This document shows positions 6,027 to 12,325 of a stretch of DNA of 13,404 nt, in pieces; positions within the stretch are counted from its first letter, which is position 1, and every line of letters starts with the position of its first letter. The position numbers and the translations under genes are program-made. The stretch lies in contig DAITVZ010000094.1 in assembly GCA_036841525.1 (NCBI GenBank), positions 1-13,404 of the forward strand. The letters run 5' to 3'. Source of the stretch: JAAYEA01 sp012689325 (lineage in GTDB: Bacteria; Chloroflexota; Anaerolineae; JAAYEA01). A model generated the notes under the pieces. It saw nothing but the letters and a program-made list of their open reading frames with translations. It ran no database searches and was not told where the DNA came from.

Positions 6027-7898
6027 ATGAGGATCACCCCGAGCGTGGCCATCGTCATCCCGTGCTACAACCACTGGGAGCTGACGCGCAACGTCCTGAC
6101 GGACATTCGCAACCTGACCACCTATCCCGACTATCGCGTGATCGTGGTGGATGACGGCTCCAGGGACCACACGGCGGGATACCTGGAGACGGAGGCGCGA
6201 GAGCTGGGCCTGCGGCTGGACGTCATCACGCAGCCGAACCGGGGCTTCAGCTCCGCCGTGAACCGGGGGATCGTCTGCGCCCTGGCCCACGGCGACGAGT
6301 ACATCCTCCTCTTGAACAACGACGTGGAAATCTGGGAGGGCGAGTGGCTGGACCGCCTGGTGGCCCCGTTGGAGGGGAGCCGCCAGGGGAGCGCGTTGCC
6401 CAGCCTGCTGGTGGGCGCGGACTATATCGACTACAACGAGGCGACCCGGGTGGACGGCCAGATCGTCCCCTACGTGGGCGGCTGGTGCATGATGATGCCG
6501 CGGTCCCTGCCCGCTGACATCGGCCTGTTCGACGAGGCCTTCAACCCGGCGTTCTACGAGGACGTGGACTATTCGGCGCGGGCCGCGCAAGCGGGCTACC
6601 GCCTGCTCGGGCTGGGGGAGGATTCTGTGGGGATCCACCATCTCTACTCCAAGACGGCGACGGACGGTCACCTGGACATCCCCGCGCTCCATGCCAAGAA
6701 CGGGCCGCTGTTCCTGGACAAGATCAGGGCGATGCGGGGGACCGCCAGCCCCTCGGCAGCGCCCAAGCCCACGGCGCCGCGGCCCAAGATCGCCTTCTAC
6801 TGCTACTCTAACATGGTCTTTGACGATTCGTACCTCGACAACCAGGGCCTCGGCGGGGCGGAGTCGGCGCTGGTGCAGCTCTCCCGCGAGCTGGTCCGCC
6901 AGGGCTGCGAGGTGACCATCTTCAACCGGTGCCCCAGTCCATCGTCGGTGCAAAACGGCGTGACCTATCGCTTCAACACGGACCCCATCCTTTTCGAGGA
7001 GGAGTGGGACGAGCTGGTGCTGTTCCGCGAGGGCGTCCCGCTGGAGTTCTGGCAACAGGTGAAGGCCAAGCGGAAGGTGTTCTTCTCCACCGACCAGTAC
7101 ACCAACATCCAGTTCCCCTGGCCGACGCACGTCTTTCCCTACGTGGATCAGATCGTGTGCATCAGCCCCTATCATCGCCAGTTCATGCTGGAATACTGGG
7201 GGGCGCCGGAGGCCAAGACGACCTACACCAACCTGGGCGTCCACTGGCCCGACTATGCCGGCGTCGCGGCATGGAATGCCGGCCCCAAGCGGCCCTACCA
7301 GTTGATCTATGACAGCGTGCCCACCCGGGGCCTGGCGCACCTGGCCGACATTTTCCCGCGCATCCGGCGAGCGGTACCCCATGCCGAGCTGGTGGTGACG
7401 GCCGACTTTTCGCTCTGGGGCTCTATGCCAGGGAACGAGGGCTACAGGGCCATGTTCGCACAGATGCCCGGCGTGCGCTTCGTGGGCAAGGTGCCACGGC
7501 GCGAGCTGATCCGGCTGCAAAAGGAATCGAGCCTGCACGTGTTCCCCTGCGACCACCACGTGGAGATGCCCGACTTCCTGCCGCCCTGCACCAGCGACGG
7601 CGAGCTCTTCTGCCTGGCCTCGCTGGAGTGCCAGGCCGCGGAGACGCCCACGCTGGCCACGCCCATCGGGGCGCTGCGGACCACGGTGGAATCGGGGGCC
7701 TCGGGCTGGCTACTGGAAGGGGAGCCGGGGTCTGCGGAGTTCAACCGCGAGTTCGCCGACATCGCCATCGAGCTCCTGACGACGGATCGGCGCGAGCTGG
7801 AGGTGGCCGCGGCGTACGCCCGCTGGAGGGCGAAGGCGCATTTCTCCTACGAGGTGATCGCCAAGAAGTGGATCGAGAGGATGCGAAATGGGCGATGA
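6027..7898 (+). CDS. Bifunctional glycosyltransferase: GT2 fused to GT4
   Basis: 623 residues. The ATG at 6027 lies 6 nt or less after a GGAGGAG site; the longer open frame upstream is a shadow. Residues 5-235 form a GT2 domain: VAIVIPCYNHWELTRNVL, VIVVDDGSRDHTAGYL (38-53), NRGFSSAVNRGI (71-82), LLLNNDVEIW (94-103) with the metal site NND, and FYEDVDYSARAAQAGYRL (176-193), the ED-motif of N-glycan-type GT2 enzymes. A Pro/Ala linker (236-252) follows. Residues 253-620 form a GT-B/GT4 domain: GLGGAESALVQLSRELVRQG (274-293), HVFPYVDQIVCISPYHRQF, LIYDSVPTRGL, FVGKVPRRELIRL, and ELFCLASLECQA (526-537) with the donor-binding Glu E534. Two successive sugar transfers by one protein are likely. The gene overlaps the next one by 11 bases. 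Confidence 0.88.
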   Translation: MRITPSVAIVIPCYNHWELTRNVLTDIRNLTTYPDYRVIVVDDGSRDHTAGYLETEARELGLRLDVITQPNRGFSSAVNRGIVCALAHGDEYILLLNNDVEIWEGEWLDRLVAPLEGSRQGSALPSLLVGADYIDYNEATRVDGQIVPYVGGWCMMMPRSLPADIGLFDEAFNPAFYEDVDYSARAAQAGYRLLGLGEDSVGIHHLYSKTATDGHLDIPALHAKNGPLFLDKIRAMRGTASPSAAPKPTAPRPKIAFYCYSNMVFDDSYLDNQGLGGAESALVQLSRELVRQGCEVTIFNRCPSPSSVQNGVTYRFNTDPILFEEEWDELVLFREGVPLEFWQQVKAKRKVFFSTDQYTNIQFPWPTHVFPYVDQIVCISPYHRQFMLEYWGAPEAKTTYTNLGVHWPDYAGVAAWNAGPKRPYQLIYDSVPTRGLAHLADIFPRIRRAVPHAELVVTADFSLWGSMPGNEGYRAMFAQMPGVRFVGKVPRRELIRLQKESSLHVFPCDHHVEMPDFLPPCTSDGELFCLASLECQAAETPTLATPIGALRTTVESGASGWLLEGEPGSAEFNREFADIAIELLTTDRRELEVAAAYARWRAKAHFSYEVIAKKWIERMRNGR

Positions 7899-8199
7899 TG
7901 ACCGCCTGCGCGAGCTGGTCTCCCGCAAGCTGCACAAGCTGATGGGCTGCCTGGCCGAGGAGCGGGAGCGGTGGTTCTTCCACCAGTTGTACATCCGCTG
8001 CGACCGCTGCAAGGAGATCGTGCCCATGGAGCGGGCGGCGCTGCTGGTGGACGGGCCCAAGTTCGGCATCACGGTCCACCCGGCCCACGGCTCGGAGACG
8101 CTGGAGATGACGCTGGACGAGTGGCGCTCGGTGCTCTGCGAGGCGTGTAGAGAAGTCACAGGTCCAACGTCGAAGGGCGAAGGTCAGGAGGGGAAATGA
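7888..8199 (+). CDS. Small CxxC zinc-ribbon-like protein, 103 aa
   Basis: ATG 7888 starts within the end of the fusion glycosyltransferase gene, 7 nt after GAGAGG. Two Cys pairs, CDRC (38-41) and CEAC (84-87), about 45 residues apart, could bind one zinc; the rest is charged and soluble. The N-terminal third is a basic and acidic helix (DDRLRELVSRKLHKLMGCL), the middle a short beta region (ALLVDGPKFGITV), and the tail is polar and probably flexible. I recognise no family. Small CxxC proteins of this type are frequent in phage genomes. Its stop overlaps the next start (ATGA), placing it at the head of the probable lysis module. Confidence 0.65.
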   Translation: MGDDDRLRELVSRKLHKLMGCLAEERERWFFHQLYIRCDRCKEIVPMERAALLVDGPKFGITVHPAHGSETLEMTLDEWRSVLCEACREVTGPTSKGEGQEGK

Positions 8200-8405
8200 G
8201 GTTGCTGAAACAGACCCTGGTGGCGGTTGCGGCGGCAGGATGGGGAGCTGTCACGATGGCTACATACACTTGCTGCGCGCATGGATACTGCGTTTTGCCA
8301 GACACGCGGTGTGGGGTTGGAGACACCGCCCAAATTGTCCTAGTCGGCCTGGGCATCCTGGTACTGGGCTGGGTCGTGGGTGCCAAGGAGAACAAGCAGG
8401 AGTGA
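8196..8405 (+). CDS. Small two-helix membrane protein with Cys-rich loop, holin candidate
   Basis: 69 residues from the ATG of an ATGA overlap, with GGAGGGG just upstream. Residues 4-22 form a hydrophobic segment after a basic start (MRLLK), residues 23-43 a loop with four Cys (C26, C27, C32, C39), and residues 44-62 (TAQIVLVGLGILVLGWVVG) a second membrane helix with a charged KENKQE tail. Both ends would be inside and the Cys loop outside, where disulphides could form. Two-helix holins have this size and layout, and a transglycosylase gene lies 120 bases downstream. That context is the only support for a holin role. An alternative reading is a signal-anchor plus a tail anchor of an unknown envelope protein. 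Confidence 0.55.
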   Translation: MRLLKQTLVAVAAAGWGAVTMATYTCCAHGYCVLPDTRCGVGDTAQIVLVGLGILVLGWVVGAKENKQE

Positions 8406-8407
8406 CC

Positions 8408-8530
8408 ATGAAAGAGCTGCTGGACATCCTGGGCGGGATCATGGACGCGGCGCTGGCGCTATGGATCGGGACGGTTTTTGCCATGTGGCAAATCGTGGCA
8501 AGGAACGTCGGGCGGAGGCTGTGGAAGTGA
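8408..8530 (+). CDS. Single-helix membrane mini-protein, 40 aa
   Basis: ATG 8408 lies 2 nt after the previous stop and the frame ends in the GTGA that also starts the transglycosylase. Residues 9-30 (GGIMDAALALWIGTVFAMWQIV) form one membrane helix, followed by a basic R-N-V-G-R-R-L-W-K tail. The start codon has AGGAG within AACAAGCAGGAGTGACC. Its place just before the transglycosylase fits a holin, antiholin or export helper, but this is inferred. The AT-rich 18-bp dyad lies inside it. Alternatively, a longer protein in the same frame from further upstream is possible, but it would overlap the neighbour heavily. Confidence 0.5.
   Translation: MKELLDILGGIMDAALALWIGTVFAMWQIVARNVGRRLWK
8475..8492. 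repeat. AT-rich 18-bp dyad, copy 2
   Basis: Identical 18-mer to 1226-1243, here with 7-bp arms (TTTGCCA / TGGCAAA) around TG. It is read as V-F-A-M-W-Q, a different frame from copy 1. Just downstream is a further partial arm (TGGCAAGG at 8496-8503). Confidence 0.6.
8514..8518 (+). promoter_or_regulatory. Ribosome binding site deciding a GTG start
   Basis: GGAGG lies 8 nt before the GTG at 8527 and so selects it as start of the transglycosylase. The GTG overlaps the upstream TGA (GTGA), and the protein then begins just before its hydrophobic helix and catalytic domain. Confidence 0.6.
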
Positions 8531-9003
8531 CGGAATCCCTCGTAGCCCTGGCCATTGCCGCGGCGACGCTGATGGGTCAGCCGCCCGACGTGTTCTGCCG
8601 CCTGGTGGGGGAAGAGAGCAACTGGGACGAAAAGGCGGTGAGCCCGTCCGGGGCCAAGGGACTGTGCCAGATCATGCCGGAGCCGTGGCGCTGGCATCCC
8701 GAGGACCCCTTCGACCCCGCGACCAACCTGGGCAAGGGGGCCTGGATCCTGGCGTGGAACCACAACTATCGCCTGGAGCGGGGCGTCACGGGCCGCGAGG
8801 CGATGCTGCAAGCCGTGGCGAGCTACAACCTCGGCCACGGCAAGGTGAACAAGCTGCTCCGCAAGCATGGCGACGGCTGGCTGAAGGCGCTCCCCGAGCG
8901 GGTGCGCCAGTACGTGGAGGCCGTGGTAGGCGACTATGGCCTGGTGGATGAAGCGGCCGAGGGTGCCGCTCGTGGATTAGAGACAGGGAGGACAAACGGA
9001 TGA
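8527..9003 (+). CDS. Lytic transglycosylase (SLT family), probable endolysin
   Basis: 158 residues from GTG 8527. The SLT motifs are all in order: VFCRLVGEESNWD (22-34) with catalytic Glu E30 in the E-S pair, SPSGAKGLCQIMP (39-51), DPATNLGKGAWIL (63-75), and AVASYNLGHGKV (96-107) with the Y-N pair, then a helix with QYVEAVV. This is the goose-lysozyme-like fold that cleaves the MurNAc-GlcNAc bond of peptidoglycan with 1,6-anhydro product. The domain fills nearly the whole protein. Residues 5-16 are mildly hydrophobic, too short and uncharged for a convincing signal peptide, so export may depend on a holin. The usual family has longer N-terminal regions; this compact form is typical of phage proteins. 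GGGAGG (8986-8991) near its end serves the next gene. Confidence 0.87.
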   Translation: MTESLVALAIAAATLMGQPPDVFCRLVGEESNWDEKAVSPSGAKGLCQIMPEPWRWHPEDPFDPATNLGKGAWILAWNHNYRLERGVTGREAMLQAVASYNLGHGKVNKLLRKHGDGWLKALPERVRQYVEAVVGDYGLVDEAAEGAARGLETGRTNG

Positions 9004-10916
9004 CCGAATCACCAATCCAGTATTTCCCGACCGCGTTCGAGACCTGGAACGCCGAGGCGCAGGCGGTGCTGTCCTACGTGACCATCTCGCCGGACGGCAT
9101 TGACGTGGGCTGCGGGCGCAGGTCGCTGCACCAGGCGATGTTCCGGGTGGACAAGAACCCGGCGGTGGAGCCTGACCTGGTGGCCGACGCGCAGGACCTC
9201 TCCGCTGTGCCCACGGCCAGCTATGACTATTACTGGTCCTCGCACAACATCGAGCATTGCCCGGACACGGCGGCGGTGCTGCGTGAGGCGGCGCGGGTGG
9301 TCAAGCCGGGCGGCTACGTGGTGCTCATCATCCCCGACCAGCGCTACACCGCGGGGCGCGATCCAACGCATGTCCACGAGTGGCTGCCGGAGGAGTACAT
9401 CGGCGCGTGGGCGCGGCCGGCCGGCCTGCAACTGGCCGACTTTGGCGTGGCGGGCCGGGAGTGGTCCTTCCGCGTGGTGTATCAGGTGGCCGGCGCGCAC
9501 GGCGAGGGGATCACGCAACCCCTGGCGCCGGAGGAGGAGATCATCCGGGCGGGCCTGGCCGAGCTGAACCCGGCCCCCCGCGACTGGGCGATCCACCCCC
9601 TGCGGATGCTGGCCATGTCGGATCACCCGCGGCTGACCACAGGCTTCGGCACGGTGCTCAAGCAGCTCTGCCAGGGCTTTCACCAGGCGCTCTTTGACCT
9701 CTCCGTGCTGGGGACGTGGGAGTTCCGCGGCTCCACCCCGGGCGAGTTCCCCTACTATGTGGAGCCCGTCTGCCCGCACGACTATTTCGGCCTCCAGAAG
9801 CTGCGCTCGTTCATCCAGGAGCGGGCGCCGGAGGTGTTCTTCTCCCTGGCCGACCCCTCGACCCAGTGGACGCGGCTGCAAGCGCTCATCCCTGGCTTTG
9901 GCGCCTCGGTGAAGGTCCAGGGCTTTCGACCGCCTTGCCCCATCGTGATGTACATGCCCATCGAGGGCTATCCCATCGCCGAGCCATACCTGGAAGTGAT
10001 CCGCACGGTGCAGTCGACGGGGGGCCGGGTGGTGGTCTACACCCAGTGCCAGGCCGACCAGGTGCAGGAGGAATCGGGCGGCGAGCTGACCGTGGACTGG
10101 GCCTATCACGGCTCGAATCACGGCCCATTCCGCCCCTATCCCGACGCGGAGCGGGCCCGCCTGCGCGAGCTGGTGGGGTGGGACGACCGCTTCGTGGTGA
10201 TCAACGTGGCGCGCAACAAGCGGACCAGCCGCCAGCCCGAGTACATCAAGGCCGCGGCCATCCTGAAGGAGCTGGGGCACACCGACGTGCTGTTCTATCT
10301 GCACTGTGACCCCAGCGATGAATACGGCATCCAGAACATGCAAGGCTGGGACCTGGAGCCGCTGGCCCGCCGGGCCGGGGTGTTCGGCCACACCGGCGAC
10401 GACTTCAAGCAGAACATCGTGCTCTTCCCGCCGTCCAAGCTGGACCAGACCCACGGCGTCCCCTTGCACCGCCGCCAGCAGCTGGCCGAGGCGTCCACCA
10501 ACCCCAACCTCAGGCGGGGGATCGCCATGGAGAACCTGAGCTTCATTGACCGGCTGAACCTGGGCGACATCTACATGGACGCCAGCTCCGTGCAGGGCTT
10601 CGGCCTGCCGGCGGTGGAGGCGGCGCGCTGCGGCCTGCCCCTGTTCGTCACCGATGACCAGTTCACCCGGCGGGAGATCCTGGGGGAGGCGCCGCGGTGG
10701 ATGAAGCCGGCGAGCACCGACACCTGGCAGACCGGGGCGACGCTTCACCTGGTCACGGCGGAGGAGATCGTCAAGCAGGTCCTCTGGGCCAAGGCGAACC
10801 CGGCCGCGCTGGCGGAGATGCGCCAGGCCAGCATCGAACGGGCCGCGCTGCTCACCTGGAAGCCGACCCAGGACAAGTTCGTGCGGATCGTCAAAGAGGT
10901 CGCCGGACACGAATAA
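9000..10916 (+). CDS. Fusion of a SAM methyltransferase and a GT4 glycosyltransferase
   Basis: 638 residues from the ATG of an ATGA overlap. The N-terminal 165 residues form a class I methyltransferase: GIDVGCG (33-39) as motif I, D51 in FRVDKN after strand 2, ADAQDLS (62-68), SSHNIEHC (80-87) and VVKPGGYVVLIIPD (100-113). From about 200 a GT-B/GT4 transferase follows: LRMLAMSDHPRLTTGFGTVL (201-220, the start of the fold), FSLADPSTQW, FVVINVARNKRTSRQPEYIK (398-417), LFYLHCD, and VQGFGLPAVEAARCGLPLFV (531-550) with donor-binding E540. The protein probably methylates and glycosylates the same glycan, or caps its growing end by methylation, but which sugar is unknown. It is the last gene of the glycan block. 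Its stop codon lies in the loop of the first dyad of the repeat array. Confidence 0.87.
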   Translation: MTESPIQYFPTAFETWNAEAQAVLSYVTISPDGIDVGCGRRSLHQAMFRVDKNPAVEPDLVADAQDLSAVPTASYDYYWSSHNIEHCPDTAAVLREAARVVKPGGYVVLIIPDQRYTAGRDPTHVHEWLPEEYIGAWARPAGLQLADFGVAGREWSFRVVYQVAGAHGEGITQPLAPEEEIIRAGLAELNPAPRDWAIHPLRMLAMSDHPRLTTGFGTVLKQLCQGFHQALFDLSVLGTWEFRGSTPGEFPYYVEPVCPHDYFGLQKLRSFIQERAPEVFFSLADPSTQWTRLQALIPGFGASVKVQGFRPPCPIVMYMPIEGYPIAEPYLEVIRTVQSTGGRVVVYTQCQADQVQEESGGELTVDWAYHGSNHGPFRPYPDAERARLRELVGWDDRFVVINVARNKRTSRQPEYIKAAAILKELGHTDVLFYLHCDPSDEYGIQNMQGWDLEPLARRAGVFGHTGDDFKQNIVLFPPSKLDQTHGVPLHRRQQLAEASTNPNLRRGIAMENLSFIDRLNLGDIYMDASSVQGFGLPAVEAARCGLPLFVTDDQFTRREILGEAPRWMKPASTDTWQTGATLHLVTAEEIVKQVLWAKANPAALAEMRQASIERAALLTWKPTQDKFVRIVKEVAGHE

Positions 10917-10992
10917 TGTCCGGTGCGCCGGACATAAATAGCGTCTGGTGCGCTGGACTCAAGTAGTGTCCAGTTCGCCGGAGACAAGTAGA
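10893..10992. repeat. Tandem array of 25-bp dyad units
   Basis: Three adjacent units of exactly 25 bp (10918-10942, 10943-10967, 10968-10992), preceded by a half-matching unit within the gene end (10893-10917). Each begins GTCYRGTKC-like, then GCYGGA, then an A-rich spacer ending near TAG. Unit 1 holds a perfect hairpin, TGTCCGG-TGCG-CCGGACA (10917-10934). The preceding CCGGACA (10903-10909) can also pair with the TGTCCGG at 10917-10923 across the stop codon. Unit 2 keeps the stem through two G-U pairs, and unit 3 is looser with a TTCG loop. A role as operator array, mRNA end structure or repeat element is possible. No spacers are present, so it is not CRISPR. Confidence 0.75.
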
Positions 10993-11002
10993 GGAGTGGT
11001 GC

Positions 11003-11278
11003 ATGAGCGACGAAACAGGTCTGAGGATGATGGGCGTGCGGCCCGAGGGCGAGCAGAAGGCCGGCCGCGTGAACATGGCGCTATCGAGCCTGCAACGGGC
11101 CAGCGTGGCGCGTCTGCGCGCCTCCATCGAGGCGCTGCTGGACGAGCCGCAGGCCCAGGTGGCCCTCTCGGTCCTCCACCACGGCACCATCGAGATCACC
11201 GTGCGCGACGGGCGGGCCGTGGAGATCTCGCCGCGTACCTCCCTGCGGCGAGGGAAGGAGCTGGACGGGGATGAATGA
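11003..11278 (+). CDS. Small protein with DUF2292/YezD-like core, 91 aa
   Basis: ATG 11003 lies 6 nt after GAGGAG, directly behind the repeat array. The N-terminal half is charged and helical (VNMALSSLQRASVARLRASI, 23-42). Residues 58-83 (LHHGTIEITVRDGRAVEISP, then R-T-S-L-R-R) have the pattern of small DUF2292/YezD-type proteins: G-x-I-x-I-x-V-x-D-G-x-x-V-x-I followed by a positive segment. The same pattern recurs in the protein at 11488, so the two are paralogues. The role of the DUF2292 family is unknown. Start overlap with the next gene (ATG at 11271) and the shared strand suggest one transcript. Assignment to DUF2292 is by pattern only. Confidence 0.65.
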   Translation: MSDETGLRMMGVRPEGEQKAGRVNMALSSLQRASVARLRASIEALLDEPQAQVALSVLHHGTIEITVRDGRAVEISPRTSLRRGKELDGDE

Positions 11279-11501
11279 CGCGCCGGCCAACGTCCTCACC
11301 CAGGCCCCCGCGCCCCGTAATGACCACCTGGCCACGACAGGGTGCGTTCTCACCGTGCTGAGGTGGGGGGTGCTGGGCTTGTGCTGTCTGCTCTTTGCGG
11401 GGATCCACATACAACTGGCGCCGGGCCTCATGCTCGTGCCGACGGTGCCCGAACTGGTCTTGACCGGCACGAGCTGGAGGGAGAAATATGGAAGAGACTA
11501 G
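11271..11501 (+). CDS. Single-helix membrane protein, 76 aa
   Basis: The ATG at 11271 overlaps the upstream stop (ATGAATGA) and has AAGGAG at 11255-11260, so spacing is loose (10 nt). Residues 26-49 (VLTVLRWGVLGLCCLLFAGIHIQL) form one clear membrane helix containing Cys-Cys, and residues 50-66 (APGLMLVPTVPELVLTG) are a second, weaker hydrophobic stretch that may lie along or cross the membrane. The N-terminus is Pro/Ala-rich and polar, and the C-terminus has WREKYGRD. No family is recognised. It is sandwiched between two related YezD-like proteins and its end overlaps the second, so the three are probably made together. Confidence 0.55.
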   Translation: MNDAPANVLTQAPAPRNDHLATTGCVLTVLRWGVLGLCCLLFAGIHIQLAPGLMLVPTVPELVLTGTSWREKYGRD

Positions 11502-11862
11502 AGAGCCCCTGAAGAACCCGGTCACCGCCTCCGTCTGGAAAGGGCTGCCGGACGTGGCGAAGGAGGCCATCGGCATGATCGTGGAGGCCGCGGGCGCCGG
11601 GCACCTGGAGATGTATAACGGGATCATCGCCATCGCCGTGCGCCAGTGCCACGCCGTGACCATCAACCCGACGGCGGAGCTGCGGCCCGGCCACGAGATC
11701 ATGCGCGGGCAGGGCGGCCGGCTCCACGACGCGCTGCGCGACCGCGCCTATGCCGATGGCGCGGGGCCCGCCCAGCCCGACCCCGCGCCCGCCTCCGGCC
11801 AGCGCGCCAAGATGTTCGACAGCCGCCACGTGCTCCGCAGGAGGGACGACCAGGGGCGCTAG
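11488..11862 (+). CDS. Second YezD-like small protein with long tail, 124 aa
   Basis: Start ATG 11488 has GGAGGGA upstream (11477-11483) and overlaps the end of the membrane protein gene in another frame. The core (39-71; GHLEMYNGIIAIAVRQCHAV, then INPTAELRPGHE) aligns to residues 55-87 of the 91-residue protein at an offset of 16: G45/G61, I47/I63, I49/I65, V51/V67, R52/R68, A56-V57/A72-V73, I59/I75, P61/P77, L65/L81, R66/R82 and E70/E86 all agree. The added C-terminal tail (72-124) is charged and Pro/Ala-rich (PAQPDPAPASGQRAK, then RRRDDQGR), probably disordered. This points to an old duplication in the operon. Function is unknown. Confidence 0.62.
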   Translation: MEETREPLKNPVTASVWKGLPDVAKEAIGMIVEAAGAGHLEMYNGIIAIAVRQCHAVTINPTAELRPGHEIMRGQGGRLHDALRDRAYADGAGPAQPDPAPASGQRAKMFDSRHVLRRRDDQGR

Positions 11863-11895
11863 GGCGCCTAACACCGGCCTGGCCAGGCGGCCTGG

Positions 11896-12267
11896 GTGGC
11901 GCGGGGGGCCCAGGGGCCACGGGCGGGACGGCGCCAGTCCGCGACGAGCAGCGGCGGAAGGGCCCTGGAGGCGTGGACTGCCGAGAGCCCCGCTCCCAAG
12001 CTGGGCTTGGACATCGTGGCGGTGGCCAGCCGGTTCACGCGGCTGGAGAAACGGGGCAGCTATTACGTGGGGCCGTGCCCCTTGCACCCCGAGGCGTAGC
12101 ACTCCTTCGCCGTCGGTCGCCATTCTGGCAAAGGGGGGAGGTGGTTCTGCTTCCACGAGTACCGTGGCGGCGACGCCGTCTCGTTGTATGCCGAGGTCAA
12201 GGGGCTGTCGTACCGCCAGGCGTGGGGGGAGCTGCGCGGAGAGCAGGGCAGGAACGGGGGCCAGTGA
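11896..12267 (+). pseudogene. CHC2 zinc-finger (DnaG-type primase N-terminal domain) gene with in-frame TAG
   Basis: In one frame, residues encoded at 12001-12096 read LGLDIVAVASRFTRLEKRG, then SYYVGPCPLHPEA. This matches the start of a CHC2 domain (D-I-V-x-V-x-x-x-x-x-L-x-x-x-G, then C-P-x-H-x-E). A TAG follows at 12097-12099. The same frame continues with HSFAV, then WFCFHEYRGGDAVSLYAEVK, then GLSYRQAWGEL, the rest of the domain, to TGA at 12265-12267. The natural residue at the TAG is probably Ser (TCG), a one-base change. The second Cys pair is also altered (C-F-H-E in place of C-x-x-C), though some plasmid and phage versions vary here. The start is unclear; GTG 11896 is the only candidate and has no good ribosome site. 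Two short peptides may still be made. A recently inactivated gene is the best reading. Confidence 0.6.
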
Positions 12268-12289
12268 GGGCTGCGCATCCTGGCGGTGG

Positions 12290-12318
12290 TGACCGTCTAT
12301 GTCGGGGTGTGATATACT
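12290..12318 (+). promoter_or_regulatory. Extended -10 promoter for a leaderless regulator gene
   Basis: TATACT (12313-12318) is preceded by TG and one base (TGATATACT, an extended -10), and TGACCG (12290-12295) lies 17 nt upstream as a weak -35. The ATG at 12326 is 7 nt beyond the -10, the spacing of leaderless transcripts. No Shine-Dalgarno is visible before the ATG, unlike almost all other genes here. Confidence 0.55.
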
Positions 12319-12325
12319 CCCCCAC

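Noticed and set aside
10893..10992. CRISPR array
   Set aside because: Units are contiguous 25-bp repeats without unique spacers, and no cas gene is present.
11877..11888. 12-bp palindrome GCCTGGCCAGGC after the stop at 11862
   Set aside because: No T-run follows, and such palindromes are common at this GC content, so a terminator call is not supported.
12097..12099. TAG recoded as an amino acid
   Set aside because: Many intact genes here end in TAG (for example at 1648, 4332 and 6018), so a single nonsense mutation is simpler.
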